Of a stretch of 64,000 nt of DNA, positions 34,801 through 43,405 are shown piece by piece. This DNA comes from Candidatus Obscuribacterales bacterium (GTDB lineage Bacteria > Cyanobacteriota > Vampirovibrionia > Obscuribacterales > Obscuribacteraceae). Under the pieces are notes generated by a model. That model saw only the letters and a list, made by a program, of their open reading frames with translations, was not told the origin of the DNA and ran no database searches. The translations under genes were made by a program, and so were the position numbers. The DNA lies in NCBI GenBank assembly GCA_019637435.1, contig JAHBVO010000001.1, forward strand, positions 2,294,001 through 2,358,000, written 5' to 3'. The stretch's first letter is position 1. Every line of letters begins with the position of its first letter.

Positions 34801-35781
34801 ATGAGTAATTTAAAGCGCCGCGCAGTCAACCTTTTGCTATCTTCAGCGCTGCTGTCGGCAGGGGGTTCAGTTGCTGATAATGCCTTTGCTCAAAGCGCTC
34901 CGGCAAAGCCCGTCGAAGCATCAAAATCGGAGACGAAACCGACTTCAATTCCTGCGGTAAAACCGGCGGAAACAGCTGATGCGAAGCCGCCAGCACAACC
35001 GGAAGTGAAAACCGCTCCGGCTACAACACCGGCTAAGGCTGGCGACGCCAAACCTGATGGCGATGCTTCAACTCCACAGGGACCGAAGCAGGAAGGTAAG
35101 CCAGGAGATGCTGGCATGCCCGGCACCGGTAGTCCGCCGCCCCAGGCGATGGTTCCGAATGGCCCAATGAAGGTTGATCCGACGCAGGTACCTCAAGGTC
35201 CTCCTGGAACGCCGCTGAAGGTTCAAGCGAATCTGGACATTCCGCAGGATCCATTTGTAGACAGTCTCTTTGTCGTTTTTAACTATCTTTCCCTTGGCGC
35301 CATTGCCGGTGCGGTAATTTTTGGCGTCCTATGGTTTGCCAAACACAGGAAGCGAAAGCAAATGATCGCTGCTGGTCTCATTCCGGATGAAGAAGAAGAT
35401 GATGACGATGACGACGATGACGATGACGAGCCAGTTCTAGTTAAATCCGCTGACGCGTCTCCTCCTGATTCGAAAGTGGAGTCTCCGGAAGCAGCACCGG
35501 TGGCGGTGACACCTGAAGTTAAAGCGGAGCCCGTTCAGGAGGAACCGAAGACCGCTGTCGTAGAAACTACTGTATCCGAGTCCTCTTCCGAAGCCACATC
35601 GGGCGTCGAGGCTTCGAATAGTGCGAGCGCTGGTGCTGATGAGAATTCCTCCTCATCTGTCAACGATGATGCTTCAGAAGAGGCGGAGGCTGCGCCTGCT
35701 GTCGTCACTTCCGGTGGTGGCACAAATTCAGGAAGCGGCAAATCAGGCAAGGGTAAGAAAAATCGTAAGAAAAAGAGCTGA
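34801..35781 (+). CDS. Exported, membrane-anchored Pro/Ala- and Asp/Glu-rich protein
   Basis: A 326-residue protein with a signal peptide (LLLSSALLSAGG, cleavage AFA-QS). A Pro/Ala/Lys-rich stretch of about 110 residues follows, then one membrane helix (FNYLSLGAIAGAVIFGVLW), a basic stop (KHRKRK), a run of ten Asp after three Glu, and a Ser/Ala/Glu-rich cytosolic tail ending in Lys/Arg. No domain family is recognised. The lipoprotein gene starts eight bases after the stop codon, so they form an operon. It could be a spacer-like envelope protein linking the cell wall to the cytosol. Confidence 0.7.
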   Translation: MSNLKRRAVNLLLSSALLSAGGSVADNAFAQSAPAKPVEASKSETKPTSIPAVKPAETADAKPPAQPEVKTAPATTPAKAGDAKPDGDASTPQGPKQEGKPGDAGMPGTGSPPPQAMVPNGPMKVDPTQVPQGPPGTPLKVQANLDIPQDPFVDSLFVVFNYLSLGAIAGAVIFGVLWFAKHRKRKQMIAAGLIPDEEEDDDDDDDDDDEPVLVKSADASPPDSKVESPEAAPVAVTPEVKAEPVQEEPKTAVVETTVSESSSEATSGVEASNSASAGADENSSSSVNDDASEEAEAAPAVVTSGGGTNSGSGKSGKGKKNRKKKS

Positions 35782-35788
35782 TGCGCAT

Positions 35789-36577
35789 ATGGCACGTCGA
35801 AGTGTTTCAGCGCTGCTTCTTTGCGGCGCTGCATGCATAGTTTTGTCATCTTGCAGTCCGCGACAGCTGAATATCGGCAAAGAAGAGGCGCCACTACCTA
35901 TGGTGTCTCAACAATGGAAGGAACAGAACGAATGGCTGGAACACCAGCAAGACGGTGACTTCTTCCTGTATATTCAGCGCTTCGATCGCGCTGAACAATC
36001 GTTTAAAACGGCAATTAAAAAGGCAGAGGATGCGCGTTTTCGTGATGCGCGATTAGCACGCAGCCAGACTGGACTTGCCCGAGCTTACTTAAACAGAAAC
36101 GAGTTTGATGACGCTTTGCGTCTGTATACTAAAGCGCTTGAGATTAAGAAAAAGGCTTATGGTGAAAATCATTACGATGTGGCCGACATCTTAACTGAGC
36201 GGGCATATGCCAACCTCGCGTTATTTCATACTGAAGACGCTCGCAGTGATGTTCAACAAGCTAAGCTGATCTACAGAAACTTGAAATCGCAGTCACTTCC
36301 TGAACTGGATTTTGTTGACGCTGCCCTCGAGGTTCAGTCCGGCAATGACCGTGACGCGGAAACCAAATTCAAGTCTGCGCTGCAACAGCTTCTCTCACAG
36401 ATCAAGCTGCATCGCTATCCTCAGCCGACAAAGTCGATGCGAATCGCGCGAGATTGTGGTGATAGATATATCTCAATTCTCGAGGCTCACGGAAAAAAAT
36501 CCGAAGCCGATCGCTGTCGGCAAAATCTAAAACCAATCAGCGAATGGCTAATAATTCTCGGGGAGACCGGTGTTTAG
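35789..36577 (+). CDS. TPR-repeat lipoprotein
   Basis: A 262-residue protein with a lipoprotein signal (SALLLCGAACIVLSSC; lipobox LSSC). The mature part holds kinesin-light-chain-like TPR units: FDRAEQSFKTAIKKAED, FDDALRLYTKALEIKKKAYGENH, HTEDARSDVQQAKLIYRN, with the Gly-Glu-x-His loop. It is downstream of the membrane-anchored acidic protein with a seven-base gap. A longer in-frame start at 35621 overlaps that gene and is rejected because it hides the signal peptide. Confidence 0.82.
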   Translation: MARRSVSALLLCGAACIVLSSCSPRQLNIGKEEAPLPMVSQQWKEQNEWLEHQQDGDFFLYIQRFDRAEQSFKTAIKKAEDARFRDARLARSQTGLARAYLNRNEFDDALRLYTKALEIKKKAYGENHYDVADILTERAYANLALFHTEDARSDVQQAKLIYRNLKSQSLPELDFVDAALEVQSGNDRDAETKFKSALQQLLSQIKLHRYPQPTKSMRIARDCGDRYISILEAHGKKSEADRCRQNLKPISEWLIILGETGV

Positions 36578-36585
36578 CCTAGCCT

Positions 36586-39500
36586 CTAAGACTTCAGCGA
36601 GACCGCTACCATTTCACCGTGCATTCCTGGGATAGATGTGATTCGCATCTCTACAGGATCTCCGAATGAACTGGTAATAAACCTTTTGTCTTGTGGTCTG
36701 TCGACGACCTTCGGATCTAAACCGGCCATGCTCTTAAGGCATAGAATTAGCATCCCCTGAATCTGGGCAGGAAGGATGGTTTCATCCAGCAAGTCACCAT
36801 CAGACATGAAGCGCAGGGCAAGCCCGTCAGCAAGAGGCTCGAAGTGGACATCTGAACAAGGTGAATTCACTGCTTGGGTCAAGATCTGGGTTGCGAGGTT
36901 TAGAATCGAAGGATCTAGATTCAATTGGTCTACTGCGGCTTGAGAAACTGACAGATCCTTTGACGCAGGTGTTGCCTGAGCGGCTGATGTTTGAGCAACT
37001 GCCGGCTGAGTGACTGGTCCAGCTGCGGCAGGTGTATTGTGAGTTACAGGAGGTGGTACTTGTTGTGGTGCCGGCGCCATTTGTTCCGTTTGAACGGTTT
37101 GCGCTGCAGGTGCTGCAGGAATGGCAGGTGACTCTTGAAGTGCAGGAACTGTTTGCACCACGGGCGGTGATTGGACAGGCGGAGTCGCGGGCTGTGGCTC
37201 AGAAGATGGCTGCGATTGAGCAGCAGATTGATTCTCTAAAGCAAGCTCCGACTCGACGATCTCCTCAAGGAAGCTGATCTCGGTTCTGTTTCCGGATAGA
37301 TTTGCCAGTTCCACATTGTCTATAAGGTCATTCGTGACGCTCGAAAGTACATCGTCCAGTGCATCAGGTAGCTCGGCCGCAGTATCCGGCATTGAAACGG
37401 AAGTATCAACCTCTAAATGGGAGCGAGCAGGTACAGGCTCAGATGTTCGTGGTGACATAGATGGTGGCGGAAGTGTTTCTTCCAGAGAGGAGATTGCTTT
37501 CGACTGCTGGTGCTCGACCTCATCGAAAGATGAGACTGCCGGCGTCAAGCCTTCTTCGCGCGGCGATGTCCCCGATGTCATCGTCTTTGCTGACCTTGAT
37601 ACCACTACCGGTGGCAATTCCGATGTCGCGTTCGAAAGTGGTGTCAAATCCTCTTTGTCGAGCGGAAGAACTTCGTCGAATTCAGCTCTGCCTGTGTTCT
37701 CATCTAAATCACTCGTTACAGTGGCAACTTCCTCCCTCTCCGGCAGGCCAAAGTCGTCATCATCGTCCATAATCAGGGCTCGAAGTTTTTTCGACTTCGG
37801 ATTTGCTACAGGTTTATTAGCGGGAGGAGTGATGGCTGGCACTTCCTGCGACACTTCCGGAAGGCTTGCGACAGGCTCTGTACTTTCGTGATGCGGAGAA
37901 TCTTCGAAAGGCTCAGCGTGAGTCAATGGCTGCTGCTCCGCGTCGATGTGTTCGGTCATCGATACTGAGTCTTGGTCTCCGGCAGCTGGTTCGTCAAGAT
38001 TTTCGTGCCGCGGCGGTATTGAAATTTCCTCGTCCGGAACTTGTTCGTCCAGTGCTGCAATCAAGGCGGACACCGCGAGTTCAGCATCTTGCGCGTCTGC
38101 TGGCTCCGGTTGAGGTGCTGATTCGGAAACTTCAGGGTGAGTCTTATTCAAAGAGTCTTCCAGTGCGTCAAAGGCTGCGTCCGAGTCATCGAACCGGGAT
38201 AGAAGATCTCGCAGATGCGGTGCTCCTTCCGGAATCGGGTGTGAGGCGCTTGCGAATAAGCTATCTTCATCCATTTCGTCATCGAATGAGGCGTGATAAG
38301 CGGGCTTAATCGATTCGTCTTCCTCTGTCGGCGAAATCTCTTCTGCCATGCTTGGCTCAATATCGGACGGCATCTCCGATATTTCCTCTGCTTGGGGTTC
38401 GGCAGAGAGTGTTTCTTCCGAAGGCATAAGCGACTCTGAGGGTACGAATTGATCGTCCTCATTAGTGAATGTCTCCTCAGCGTTTTCCAACGTGTTCTGT
38501 TTTCCGAACAGATCTTCGTCGTCTTCATCATCATCATCGAATAATGATTGAAAAGGGCGCTCAATCGCGCTCATCAAAGATTCCGCAGATTCTTGCTCCT
38601 CTTCCGTCGGTTCTATCTGCGTACCATCAAAATCAGTCCCTGCCAGAAGAGGCTCCGGCTCTGATTCAAGGTTAGGCTCCAAGTCATTTTGTGAAGTAGA
38701 GCCATCGGCGAAACTCGCCACCGTATCCGGTGCTCCATCGTACTGCAGCTCGTCTGAAGGTTCTTCAGTCTGAACAGCGTCTGTCTGTTGCTCGGCATCG
38801 GAACCGAAAAGGTCATCTTCGTCCATCTCGTCATCGAACAGAGATCTGAAAGCTTTTTTGGCTGCCGATTTCTTGGAACTCGCGCCTGCTCGTTCCGGCT
38901 CGTTTCCCTCGATGGCAGGCTCGCTGTCGAACTCTGACGGTGACTGATCATGCTCAGAGTCGAGTCCTGTCAGGAGACCGCCGGAGTAAGAGTCTTCTCC
39001 AGTCAGAGAGCCTCCGGTATACGAATCACTTCCGAGTGATTCACTGTTTAATGAATCTTCAAACGAGTCCGCCTCTGAGTCCGAATACGTCGTTTCGCCC
39101 GAATCATCAAAGCTTTCAGCGGCGCTCGACGGGTCTGCGTCCAGACTTCCCGTTGTCGTTTCTGTAGGTTCTGCCGATGTGGTGGCGGCGCTCTCCGAGG
39201 AAAAATCCATGTCATCATCGTCATCATCGAATAACGACTGCATCGACTTTTTCTTTGGTTTCATTTTTTTCGGCTTGGATCTCGGAACCCCAGCCTCTTG
39301 CAAAATGTGCTCCAGAAGCTGATTGCTGGGCATCGTCTCTTCTTGACCCGGCGATTCACCGGATTCGATTTCCGCTGTCAGCTCCGGTCGGGATTTAAGA
39401 CTCGCCTCAGAGATTTCTTCTTCCGCGCCCATACCTTCTTCTTCCGGTAGTTGCGCGTCTTCGGCGACCTGAGCAAACTCTGCAGACTCCTCGGTTTCTG

Positions 39501-40257
39501 GCGCAGCAGGCGAAGATAGATCGTCGTCACCGAAATCGTCGTCGTCATCATCGAACAACGAAGTAATTTTCTTCGAGATGGCTTTTTTCGATTTCTTCGG
39601 TTGTTTTACAGTTTCTTGCACCGGTTCGATGTCAGACTCCTTCAGCGCCGGTAGGCTGTCTGAGCTCTTTCCAAACATCGAATCCAGGTCATCGTCGCTG
39701 TCGGATTCGAACAGGTTGCGCATATGCGCCTTCAGTTTCGTCTGCGATGCTCTTGGAGATGCAGATGAAAAATCATTCTCGTCCACTCCCTCTTCGTCGA
39801 GCTCTTGAACTGCCTCTGTTGGTGCTTCGTATGTGGTGTACATAAGATGCTCGAAGTCATCTGCTGTGCACACAAGTTTCTTGAAATTGGTACTGCTGAG
39901 ATGTTCGCGAATTGCTTCCGCCGCGACCAGGTCATCGGGGTCAACCATTGCCACGGTAAATTGGTTCCCTTGCATTGAAACCGGTACGAATCTGAACTGC
40001 CTCTCGATTTCTTCCGGCACCAGTCGCACATATTCACTTTCCGGCGGAGCGCTGCTGAGGTTGACGAAATTTACGCCATATTGCAGCTCCAGCGCATCTT
40101 TGAGCTGCCTTTCCGTGATCAAACCCATGTCGGACAACACCACTGTCAGTCTAGTCCCTGAATTTTGTTGTTGAACTATGGCATCCGAGAGTTGCTCGGG
40201 AGAGAGCAATCCGAGATCAATCAATAATTCGCCTAGTTCGTTATTGCTAACTGACAT
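36586..40257 (-). CDS. Giant MshEN/GspE-like protein lacking the ATPase domain
   Basis: A 1,223-residue protein. Residues 1-150 are a MshEN (T2SSE_N) module (ELLIDLGLLSPEQLSDAI, then YGVNFVNLSSAPPE). Residues ~155-1,040 are highly acidic and disordered, with six copies of a short SLFDDD-type motif. Then comes a Pro/Gln/Ala-rich spacer. The last ~120 residues match the region just before Walker A in GspE/PilB (SDVHFEPLADGLALRFMSDG, DRPQDKRFI, MRITSIPGMHGEMVAV) and stop there: no P-loop, Asp box or Walker B. It could bind pilus partners or nucleotides such as c-di-GMP without ATPase power. The ATG at 40257 is preferred. Confidence 0.85.
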   Translation of the reverse strand: MSVSNNELGELLIDLGLLSPEQLSDAIVQQQNSGTRLTVVLSDMGLITERQLKDALELQYGVNFVNLSSAPPESEYVRLVPEEIERQFRFVPVSMQGNQFTVAMVDPDDLVAAEAIREHLSSTNFKKLVCTADDFEHLMYTTYEAPTEAVQELDEEGVDENDFSSASPRASQTKLKAHMRNLFESDSDDDLDSMFGKSSDSLPALKESDIEPVQETVKQPKKSKKAISKKITSLFDDDDDDFGDDDLSSPAAPETEESAEFAQVAEDAQLPEEEGMGAEEEISEASLKSRPELTAEIESGESPGQEETMPSNQLLEHILQEAGVPRSKPKKMKPKKKSMQSLFDDDDDDMDFSSESAATTSAEPTETTTGSLDADPSSAAESFDDSGETTYSDSEADSFEDSLNSESLGSDSYTGGSLTGEDSYSGGLLTGLDSEHDQSPSEFDSEPAIEGNEPERAGASSKKSAAKKAFRSLFDDEMDEDDLFGSDAEQQTDAVQTEEPSDELQYDGAPDTVASFADGSTSQNDLEPNLESEPEPLLAGTDFDGTQIEPTEEEQESAESLMSAIERPFQSLFDDDDEDDEDLFGKQNTLENAEETFTNEDDQFVPSESLMPSEETLSAEPQAEEISEMPSDIEPSMAEEISPTEEDESIKPAYHASFDDEMDEDSLFASASHPIPEGAPHLRDLLSRFDDSDAAFDALEDSLNKTHPEVSESAPQPEPADAQDAELAVSALIAALDEQVPDEEISIPPRHENLDEPAAGDQDSVSMTEHIDAEQQPLTHAEPFEDSPHHESTEPVASLPEVSQEVPAITPPANKPVANPKSKKLRALIMDDDDDFGLPEREEVATVTSDLDENTGRAEFDEVLPLDKEDLTPLSNATSELPPVVVSRSAKTMTSGTSPREEGLTPAVSSFDEVEHQQSKAISSLEETLPPPSMSPRTSEPVPARSHLEVDTSVSMPDTAAELPDALDDVLSSVTNDLIDNVELANLSGNRTEISFLEEIVESELALENQSAAQSQPSSEPQPATPPVQSPPVVQTVPALQESPAIPAAPAAQTVQTEQMAPAPQQVPPPVTHNTPAAAGPVTQPAVAQTSAAQATPASKDLSVSQAAVDQLNLDPSILNLATQILTQAVNSPCSDVHFEPLADGLALRFMSDGDLLDETILPAQIQGMLILCLKSMAGLDPKVVDRPQDKRFITSSFGDPVEMRITSIPGMHGEMVAVSLKS
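37754..39565 (-). repeat. Six-copy acidic short-motif repeat inside the giant MshEN protein
   Basis: Protein-level repeat of a basic/hydrophobic patch plus acidic run. Copies read KKITSLFDDDDDDFG, KKSMQSLFDDDDDDM, KKAFRSLFDDEMDEDDLF, ERPFQSLFDDDDEDDEDLF, KPAYHASFDDEMDEDSLF and SKKLRALIMDDDDDFG. At DNA level they are the recurrent gtcatcatcatcgaa-like blocks near 39545, 39215, 38825, 38520, 38270 and 37755. The spacing is irregular, so they are linear motifs rather than a folded repeat. Confidence 0.75.
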
Positions 40258-40567
40258 TGTCACTGCACTTTCACTGAACGCCTGTTTCCTGAGCCGGACC
40301 AAAACATTGCAAAACAGTCCTGGTGCGGCTTCCACCAGCTGATTTGTGCCCTACCAGAGTACGCGCTAAACCTGCATGGCAACCTTGTGAAGCCCTAGCC
40401 ATTGGCGTTTTTACGTTTGCTATCGGCTCCCTTTATAGTAAAGCTCATATCAGGCCTGAATTCATGGACTGAAAGAAAACTCGTTAGGTTTCCTCTGATC
40501 TTTATTGTTATAAGACATTCGGATTCGCTACAGGCACAAACTAGGCACGTCTCGTCGCTGAGGTTTT
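40258..40567. other. Intergenic gap of 310 bases
   Basis: The gap lies between the start of the giant MshEN gene and the 3' end of the gene at 40568. It must hold the promoter for the MshEN gene on the minus strand. It contains A/T-rich stretches around 40430-40520. I see no gene, RNA or repeat in it. Confidence 0.5.
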
Positions 40568-41341
40568 TCATTTTGGCTTCAAAATAATCGAAGGCGCAGG
40601 GCTCAGGAGGTCTGTCGCGATCTCTCCCATCGTAAAATGTTCAACGGAAGTGTAGCTCTTGTTGTTTACAAGCGTTTTATCCGATTTAAAACCGTTGAGA
40701 ATTTTTGTCCCGGTCGCCGAGTCGATCAGCCGGAGCAAAACAGCAGCGTAAATCTTTCCAGCCGGACTGCCGTTCTCAACCATGAAGAGCAGATCTTCGC
40801 GATTCTTCGCTCCTTCCTTTGCTGCCGCAAGAAATGCATCGGAGAATTCGGATGAACCGCCTTTGGAATGGTCGTAAATTTGCGGGGCTTGAATCAACTT
40901 CTTGAGAGGAGCAGACAACCTTGCTTCATGCTCGAGATATGCTGCTGATTTTGTGTTACTTTGCTCAGGTGCCGCTTGGGGAGCCGACGTCTCTTCGATA
41001 CTGGTATCGATAAGCTGGCGTTTGAACTGGAGCGGTTTGTTTTGACTCTCAGTAGTCGGTTTTGAAGACGCCGATTGTGAGCTGCTTTTCAAATCTTCGG
41101 AATCCAAATCGTTGTCACCGGAATCCGCGCTTTCGACATCAGCATCTGCGCTTGCCTTTGCAATCAAAGAAAGCGAGGTTGAGTTGAGTTCTGCCAATGT
41201 CTTACTGGAGCAGGCTGGTGTGCTTACTGAAATTGCCAACAGCAATGTGCTCGATAGCATTACCGCTTTTCTTGTAAGAAGTCGAGGGCGACGCCAAATG
41301 GCATCGCCGCTCATGAACTTCTGATTTTCAGATGCTTTCAT
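40568..41341 (-). CDS. Exported or anchored hypothetical protein downstream of FKBP
   Basis: A 257-residue protein. A basic stretch (WRRPRLLTRK) precedes a hydrophobic segment (AVMLSSTLLLAISVSTPA) ending in ACSS, so it may be a lipoprotein, although the signal is long. Then comes a Ser/Asp-rich linker. The C-terminal ~110 residues are helical, with FSDAFLAAAKEGAKNREDLL and GKIYAAVLLRLIDSATG, similar to HEAT/Armadillo pairs. The ATG lies four bases after the FKBP stop codon. No family is recognised. Confidence 0.65.
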   Translation of the reverse strand: MKASENQKFMSGDAIWRRPRLLTRKAVMLSSTLLLAISVSTPACSSKTLAELNSTSLSLIAKASADADVESADSGDNDLDSEDLKSSSQSASSKPTTESQNKPLQFKRQLIDTSIEETSAPQAAPEQSNTKSAAYLEHEARLSAPLKKLIQAPQIYDHSKGGSSEFSDAFLAAAKEGAKNREDLLFMVENGSPAGKIYAAVLLRLIDSATGTKILNGFKSDKTLVNNKSYTSVEHFTMGEIATDLLSPAPSIILKPK

Positions 41342-41345
41342 CAAG

Positions 41346-41999
41346 CTAGTTAACGCCCAGCAATTCCACTTCGAAAACGAGCGTTGCACCTGGAGGAATA
41401 AGACCACCAGCACCTCTAGAGCCATATCCGAGTTCAGCTGGGATGATCAATTTGCGTTTTCCACCAATTTTCATAGTGGCTACACCTTCGTCCCAGCCTT
41501 TGATTACTTGTCCTTGACCGATGATGAATTGGAAAGGACGACCGCGATCTACCGAGCTGTCGAACTTTGTGCCGTCTGTGAGCCAGCCGGTGTAGTGAAC
41601 TGTGACTTGCTGTCCAGGCTGCGGGCTTGCGCCGTTGCCAACTGTGAGTTCTTCAAACTGCAATCCGCTCGGGGTTGTTACTGCGCTCATTTTTTTCTCC
41701 TGGTTTTTGCTATCAACTTGGTTGAATAGACTGTTCTTTTCCGGTCCACCTGCTGCGGTTGTCGCGCCGGTGGTTGACGCTCCAGGCACCGGCGTAGTTG
41801 CGGCGCTGGTCGTCGTGTCGGTTGCCGCGCCTTGCTGCTGGGTCGACGTCACATTCGATGTTTGACTGCTTTCGCCGCCCTGCTGCGAACAACCTGGCAA
41901 GGATATCATTAAGGAAATGAATGTGCCAGACAAAATCGCCATTCGTGACAACTTCGCGCGATTGGCACCGCTGGCTCTTTCAGAGGTCTTGAAATTCAT
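41346..41999 (-). CDS. FKBP-type peptidyl-prolyl isomerase lipoprotein
   Basis: A 217-residue protein with lipobox LPGC (Cys37), a Thr/Gln/Ala-rich linker, and a C-terminal FKBP domain: [17 protein letters not shown], then [29 protein letters not shown] and LVFEVELL, with all key drug- and proline-binding aromatics kept. It is an extracytoplasmic folding catalyst. The single FKBP domain without a FkpA dimerisation part is usual for cyanobacterial FkpA-like proteins. A hypothetical exported protein follows four bases downstream. Confidence 0.93.
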   Translation of the reverse strand: MNFKTSERASGANRAKLSRMAILSGTFISLMISLPGCSQQGGESSQTSNVTSTQQQGAATDTTTSAATTPVPGASTTGATTAAGGPEKNSLFNQVDSKNQEKKMSAVTTPSGLQFEELTVGNGASPQPGQQVTVHYTGWLTDGTKFDSSVDRGRPFQFIIGQGQVIKGWDEGVATMKIGGKRKLIIPAELGYGSRGAGGLIPPGATLVFEVELLGVN

Positions 42000-42053
42000 A
42001 AAACACCGTTCTGTTCTGTACCCTCGACAAGTTCAACATGATAGCCTAACCCG

Positions 42054-42704
42054 ATGACCAGTCGCAGAAAAATTGATTCAATTGCAATACTTGCTCAAGA
42101 ATTAGTGGAGCGAAAACAGAAGCATTCACCACAGAGTCGCTTCCTTCTTGGAATCACTGGTCCACCAGGCGCAGGCAAGAGTACGCTGGCATCTAAGTTA
42201 CAATCCGAACTCTCCCAACTGTCGGTCTCATCTGCAGTAGTGCCGATGGACGGATACCATCTGGATAATGAAACGCTTCTTTCAATGGGCATTCTCCATT
42301 TGAAAGGTGTCGAACAGAGTTTTGACGGCGAAGGTTTTGTGAAATTGCTTAAGCGCCTGAAAGAAGATGTTGATTCGGATGTAGCGTATCCGACTTTCGA
42401 CAGAAGCAGTGAAAGTACCGTTGCCAACGGAGGTTCGGTATCGTCGTCTATCCAACTCGTGATAGTCGAAGGCAATTATTTACTGAGTGATCACGCGCCA
42501 TGGCACCAGATACGGTGCTTACTTGATTGGGTTTGGTATGTAGACGTGCCGGAGGAAGTTCTCTTGCCTCGCCTTCTGGCGCGACATATGGAAGGCGGCA
42601 AGAATCGCGAGCAGTCCATGGAAAAGGTGAACTCAACCGACCTCCCGAACGCACAACATATTGCAATGACTAAATCCAATGCCGATCTTCTGTTACAACT
42701 CTAG
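42054..42704 (+). CDS. P-loop kinase, uridine-kinase/FrcK-like
   Basis: A 216-residue nucleotide kinase. Walker A is GPPGAGKST (about 36-44). PMDGYHLDN (64-72) is the substrate-binding motif of the phosphoribulokinase/uridine-kinase/pantothenate-kinase superfamily, and VIVEGNYLL is the Walker-B-like strand. The closest named group is YggC/FrcK, annotated as nucleoside or fructose kinases; the substrate cannot be told. There is no sugar transporter beside it. It is divergent from the FKBP gene and convergent with the Lon-N protein gene. Confidence 0.85.
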   Translation: MTSRRKIDSIAILAQELVERKQKHSPQSRFLLGITGPPGAGKSTLASKLQSELSQLSVSSAVVPMDGYHLDNETLLSMGILHLKGVEQSFDGEGFVKLLKRLKEDVDSDVAYPTFDRSSESTVANGGSVSSSIQLVIVEGNYLLSDHAPWHQIRCLLDWVWYVDVPEEVLLPRLLARHMEGGKNREQSMEKVNSTDLPNAQHIAMTKSNADLLLQL

Positions 42705-42734
42705 TTTTTGCTACAAACCGTTCTTAGTAGCTGA

Positions 42735-43364
42735 TTAACCAAGAGCGTCTTTCAGTGAGACTTTTGCTGCCAAATGCTTTCTTGCCGAGTCCAAGACTGC
42801 AAGCTCTTCTTTTAATCGCGCTTCTGTTCCGCTCATTTCGAGAAGCTCTTGCTGGTCGTCGGGTGAGCCGTAGAAATTTGCCGCAACCCAGTACGAGAGT
42901 TCAACCGGGTCTTCCGGAATGGTGCCTTGAATTTCGAATTCCTTGTCTACTAGTTTCGACGATAGTCGCAAAATCTCTTTTAAAACTGAAGCAATGTCTT
43001 TCACGAGGACATCAGCTTTTTCACTTGTTCCGTTATCCTCGAGATACTCGATGGTCGCAATGATGTAGGGCTGTTCCTGAATGACGTCCACAATCTTAAA
43101 GCGACGCTCTCCCATCGTCATCAGATTCATGCGACCGTCGTCGAATTTTTTGACATCGCTAATCATTGCTGTGCATCCGGTTTCTGCAACGGACGTGGAT
43201 TCTCCGTCCCAGAACACAACTCCGAAAGGTGCTTGCTCGTCGAGAACCTTGCCAATCATCAATTTATACCGGTCTTCGAATATATGAAGCGGCAGCTCAG
43301 CTCCCGGAAAGAGAACTACGGGCAGCGGGAACAGCGGCAGTGTGTTTCCGTTCGATTGCGACAT
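42735..43364 (-). CDS. Lon N-terminal substrate-binding-domain protein
   Basis: A 209-residue stand-alone LON_substr_bdg (PUA-like) protein. It opens with LPLFPLPVVLFPGAELPLHIFEDRYKLM in pieces: the LPLFPLP and LPLHIFE motifs are those of the Lon N-domain family. A helical bundle follows. It has no AAA or protease domain. Such proteins are common in bacteria; they are thought to bind unfolded or modified substrates, but the mechanism is unclear. Confidence 0.9.
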   Translation of the reverse strand: MSQSNGNTLPLFPLPVVLFPGAELPLHIFEDRYKLMIGKVLDEQAPFGVVFWDGESTSVAETGCTAMISDVKKFDDGRMNLMTMGERRFKIVDVIQEQPYIIATIEYLEDNGTSEKADVLVKDIASVLKEILRLSSKLVDKEFEIQGTIPEDPVELSYWVAANFYGSPDDQQELLEMSGTEARLKEELAVLDSARKHLAAKVSLKDALG

Positions 43365-43405
43365 TTAATGCTCAGTGTTCCTCCTTAACCGCCTATTTTG
43401 CCTCA

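Noticed and set aside
35621..35788. Longer start for the TPR lipoprotein
   Set aside because: It overlaps the upstream gene by 160 bases and would bury the lipoprotein signal; the ATG at 35789 gives a proper lipobox.
37316..38309. Plus-strand frames of 191 and 147 codons opposite the giant MshEN gene
   Set aside because: They mirror the Asp/Glu/Ser codons of the acidic linker and have no ribosome site or domain.
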